From positions 1 through 33,442 of the IMG/VR virus record IMGVR_UViG_3300025769_000442: 33,442 nt of DNA; one strand, 5' to 3'. Source of the stretch: a virus. Each line of letters starts with the position of its first letter. Position 1 is the first letter of the stretch. Shown here one piece after another: positions 31,372-33,442 of this stretch. Under the pieces are notes generated by a model that searched no databases, was not told the DNA's origin, and saw nothing but the letters and a program-made list of their open reading frames with translations. Made by a program: the position numbers and the translations under genes.

Positions 31372-31386
31372 TGTCTTAGTCTCCTA
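31369..31386. repeat. 18-nt translation-start repeat, copy 2
   Basis: Identical 18 nt in front of the 39-aa HTH-like gene. The sequences on either side differ between the copies, so only the initiation region is shared. Confidence 0.85.
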
Positions 31387-31467
31387 TCATCTAGATATTA
31401 CTATGCTCATTATGGCGATAACAATAAACACTGTTATCATTATCGCCGTTACTACTATCTCAAACAT
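31387..31467 (-). CDS. 26-aa single-TM micro-protein
   Basis: ATG at 31467 overlaps the stop of the gp88-like gene; TGA at 31387-31389. MFEIVVTAIMITVFIVIAIM then SIVISR is an almost pure membrane helix. It fills an otherwise empty gap of about 90 nt. Coding is supported by stop-start overlap and composition only. Confidence 0.5.
   Translation of the reverse strand: MFEIVVTAIMITVFIVIAIMSIVISR
31414..31447. other. Inverted repeat inside the 26-aa ORF
   Basis: GGCGATAA (31414-31421) and TTATCGCC (31440-31447) pair perfectly around 18 nt. An alternative inner stem, GATAACA with TGTTATC, has an 8-nt loop. It could be an RNA hairpin separating the gp88-like gene from the small genes, or a protein-binding site. 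Confidence 0.4.
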
Positions 31468-32296
31468 TTACAACAAAACCTGTTGTATCGGTGTTACCTG
31501 TTTTCTTTTCACGCAATCCCACTATCACGCCCCGATCATCTAAGAACCTGTTATCAGTTAGATCGCCGTCTATAACACGATGACCTAGATACTTGATAGG
31601 CAAGTCTTGACCCTTTTTAGTATCGAACACTACAGCCACGTTAACGCCCGATTTAATAGCGTCGTGTATAGTATTATCTGTAGTATCTTCAGTACGCGAT
31701 AGAGTAACACTATAACGCCCGATAAGATTAAGCTTAGTATGCTTAATTACTTTTGTGTAATCATAGATTGCATCTAATCCCATATCCCATAATTTAGGAA
31801 ACAAGACATAGAAATTGATATCACTAATTACATTAGGACGAAATGCGGTCTTTGCATGAAGTCTTAAAGCTTTTCTTTTCATTGCTTCAATCTCTTTTAA
31901 AGCTTGCGCTATGAATTGATCACGATAATCAAACCATAGAATGGTACGAGTGATGCGAGCAATTAATACCGTATGGTTTCCATCGTGAACCATATGTCTT
32001 TGACCATGACCAGAAAACATTAGACAAGCTTTTGCACATCCAAGACTAGCACCAGCACACGTGTTATATCCTGATACCCATGTAGGTGCTAATTGAAATC
32101 CTGCTGTAAGATATTTGATATCATCGCTATGCTTTTCTAACTTGGTATTAGTCGTGACAAGCTTAGGCAATTTAGACCAATTAAGAGATCCGTCTTTATT
32201 GGTAGCTAATGCAATCTTCATTTTTGCACTATGGCGGGATTTAATTACTAGCTTATCTTCTTCGGTGATTGTCTTGATTTTGTTTGATATAGTCAT
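31460..32296 (-). CDS. gp88-like Cys-motif protein of unknown function
   Basis: 278 aa. A central cysteine motif TCAGASLGCAKACLMFSGHG (Cys80, Cys87, Cys91) followed by His-rich residues (GQRHMVHDGNH) resembles a phage family I recall as gp88-like (mycobacteriophage gene 88). The cysteines may hold a metal or Fe-S centre. The function of that family is not established. The C-terminal part is alpha/beta with DKKG-like turns and ends GFVVNV. AGGAGAAC precedes ATG. It is paired with the cytosine methyltransferase and, like it, looks CpG-richer than the rest of the arm. Confidence 0.75.
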   Translation of the reverse strand: MTISNKIKTITEEDKLVIKSRHSAKMKIALATNKDGSLNWSKLPKLVTTNTKLEKHSDDIKYLTAGFQLAPTWVSGYNTCAGASLGCAKACLMFSGHGQRHMVHDGNHTVLIARITRTILWFDYRDQFIAQALKEIEAMKRKALRLHAKTAFRPNVISDINFYVLFPKLWDMGLDAIYDYTKVIKHTKLNLIGRYSVTLSRTEDTTDNTIHDAIKSGVNVAVVFDTKKGQDLPIKYLGHRVIDGDLTDNRFLDDRGVIVGLREKKTGNTDTTGFVVNV

Positions 32297-32325
32297 TGGT
32301 TTGTTCTCCTATGAGTTAAGATTAA

Positions 32326-33390
32326 TTATTTTAGTTCAGTTAAAATATGACAAATTGTATCGATTGTAAATCCATTACCTAGCATCTTATAGCGTTGGGT
32401 ATTGCTTACATGGTTCGTATAGTTATCGGGAACTGTTTGCAATCGCTCGCATTCTAGTGGAGTAAGCTTACGATACTGTAAGTTATCAATATAAACTTTA
32501 GGTTCACGATGACCACCTTGCATTGTAGTTAATGTAGGTGATTTACCGTTGGCATGATAAACACGCTTGATAGCATCTTGTCCGTTTAGATCCGCATTAC
32601 CTACGTGGCATAATCCGTCTTTAGAATATTTTAATTCTACATTAAAAAGCTTTTCCATATTCCCATATTTAAAATAGTTATTAGCTATGTATCCAATTGC
32701 ATAGCCATGAGTTCCCGCACACAATGTTGGGCCTTTCTTGTTATGATCGTGTATAGTATTAGCTTGCGATTTATAGTTAGGGTTTAACTGATTACCGCCA
32801 ACATAATTCTTTAATAAGCTTTCGCCTGCTAGATACTTACTATCAACATTAGTTTCTAAAATATCTTTCATAACTATCCCTTTATCTTTTGGTAGCGTTG
32901 GAATATTCAAGTTTGTCCAGTAAAGTCTATACCTATTTTGGGCCGAAAAGATATTTGAATTGATTGCTACGGGTTCAATGACTTGACCCATAACATCCGA
33001 TAAAGCTTTTGTCATTCGGTCTTGGTTTGATTTAGTCATTCTTACATTTTCAACCAATACTTTTAAATTAGGGTTGATAGCTAAACAAGCTTTAACAAGT
33101 CTTAACCCTTCAAAGAATAGGCCCGATCTTTCCCCTTCTAATCCTTTCTTATCACGTGAAGCGAAGCTCAAGTCTTGACACGGGCTTCCCATAACCAATA
33201 GGTCAATATGACTATTCACGTTTAGTTTTGTTACATCGCCAACTTGAATAGTATCGGGAAAGTTTGCTTGCGTTACTTTGATAGCATACTTGTCAATCTC
33301 ACTAGCGTAATAGTTATCAACTTTGATACCTAGCTTTTTGAGTGCTAGTTGGGTTCCTGACATTCCGTCAAATAAAGATAATACGTTCAT
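32326..33390 (-). CDS. C5-cytosine DNA methyltransferase
   Basis: 354 aa, complete. Motif I LFDGMSGTQLAL (AdoMet site), E31-x-D33 of motif II, catalytic GSPCQDLS (Cys71), ENV (114-116), QNRYRLYW (151-158, motif VIII), and the C-terminal RKLTPLECERLQ and MLGNGFTID (motifs IX-X). The target-recognition region lies at about 180-290. It probably methylates phage DNA to avoid host restriction, or mimics host methylation; no restriction enzyme partner is seen, so it is an orphan. GGAG precedes ATG. Target sequence unknown. Confidence 0.95.
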   Translation of the reverse strand: MNVLSLFDGMSGTQLALKKLGIKVDNYYASEIDKYAIKVTQANFPDTIQVGDVTKLNVNSHIDLLVMGSPCQDLSFASRDKKGLEGERSGLFFEGLRLVKACLAINPNLKVLVENVRMTKSNQDRMTKALSDVMGQVIEPVAINSNIFSAQNRYRLYWTNLNIPTLPKDKGIVMKDILETNVDSKYLAGESLLKNYVGGNQLNPNYKSQANTIHDHNKKGPTLCAGTHGYAIGYIANNYFKYGNMEKLFNVELKYSKDGLCHVGNADLNGQDAIKRVYHANGKSPTLTTMQGGHREPKVYIDNLQYRKLTPLECERLQTVPDNYTNHVSNTQRYKMLGNGFTIDTICHILTELK

Positions 33391-33416
33391 TGGTTTTTCT
33401 CCATTGTTGGTTTTGA

Positions 33417-33442
33417 TTAGTCATTCCAAATTGGGTCGTTAT
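33417..33442 (-). CDS. 3' end of a further - strand gene (partial)
   Basis: In one - strand frame the last 26 bases read as a C-terminus NDPIWND followed by TAA at 33417-33419, just upstream of the methyltransferase ribosome-binding site. Only seven codons are in the window, so the gene itself cannot be identified. Another frame is also open through this edge. Confidence 0.35.

Noticed and set aside
1-33442. Prophage or lysogeny genes, tRNA genes, insertion sequences
   Set aside because: No integrase, repressor with clear family match, transposase, inverted terminal repeats or tRNA-like T-loop sequence was found by reading both strands.

Overview
The window is part of a lytic, AT-rich tailed-phage genome. 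It most resembles the short-tailed marine phages of the HMO-2011 type, which infect SAR116, SAR11 and related alphaproteobacteria. The strongest pointer is a family-A DNA polymerase with a DnaJ-like zinc-finger insertion between its exonuclease and polymerase domains. It is supported by ThyX, a B12-type ribonucleotide reductase, separate primase and helicase genes, and a run of very large alanine/glutamine-rich virion proteins. Host and family are inferred from gene content; no search was run. No terminase, portal, major capsid, RNA polymerase, integrase, tRNA or CRISPR array is visible. Head genes presumably lie outside the window.

Left arm (1-17033, + strand): virion genes. Three tandem paralogous kelch-like proteins come first (1-4875; the first is cut by the window edge). 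A near-consensus sigma70 promoter at 4883-4911 then starts a run of ten genes: an uncharacterised coiled-coil protein, a small protein, a one-TM membrane protein, two proteins sharing a YLxxNPDxxxA module, several small virion-associated candidates, a 1697-aa candidate ejection protein and a 3-TM holin candidate. Starts and stops overlap or nearly touch.

The two arms converge at 17034-17053 on a strong inverted repeat that can terminate transcription from both sides.

Right arm (33442 down to 17062, - strand): early and replication genes. In transcription order these are: a C5-cytosine methyltransferase and a gp88-like Cys protein (a CpG-richer pair); about a dozen small ORFs, including three tiny one-TM peptides; MazG; primase; SF4 helicase; a 48-aa basic protein; PolA; an SSB-like protein; a Cas4-like Fe-S exonuclease; a second PD-(D/E)XK nuclease; a DUF6378-like protein; a short ORF; class II RNR; an RMF-like small protein; a third PD-(D/E)XK nuclease; ThyX; and small exported or membrane proteins. 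The set covers nucleotide supply (RNR, ThyX, MazG, DUF6378-like) and DNA replication and processing.

Four promoters (4883-4911 +, 24144-24172 -, 26471-26499 -, 30219-30247 -) share a TTGACA-like -35, an exact 17-nt spacer and a TATA-rich -10, so the phage probably uses host RNA polymerase. The most unusual structures are the kelch genes, where each complete copy has 6+6 repeats (predicted twin six-bladed beta-propellers), an exact 11-residue repeat in the 605-aa virion protein, and a structured 142-nt intergenic element at 17862-18003.
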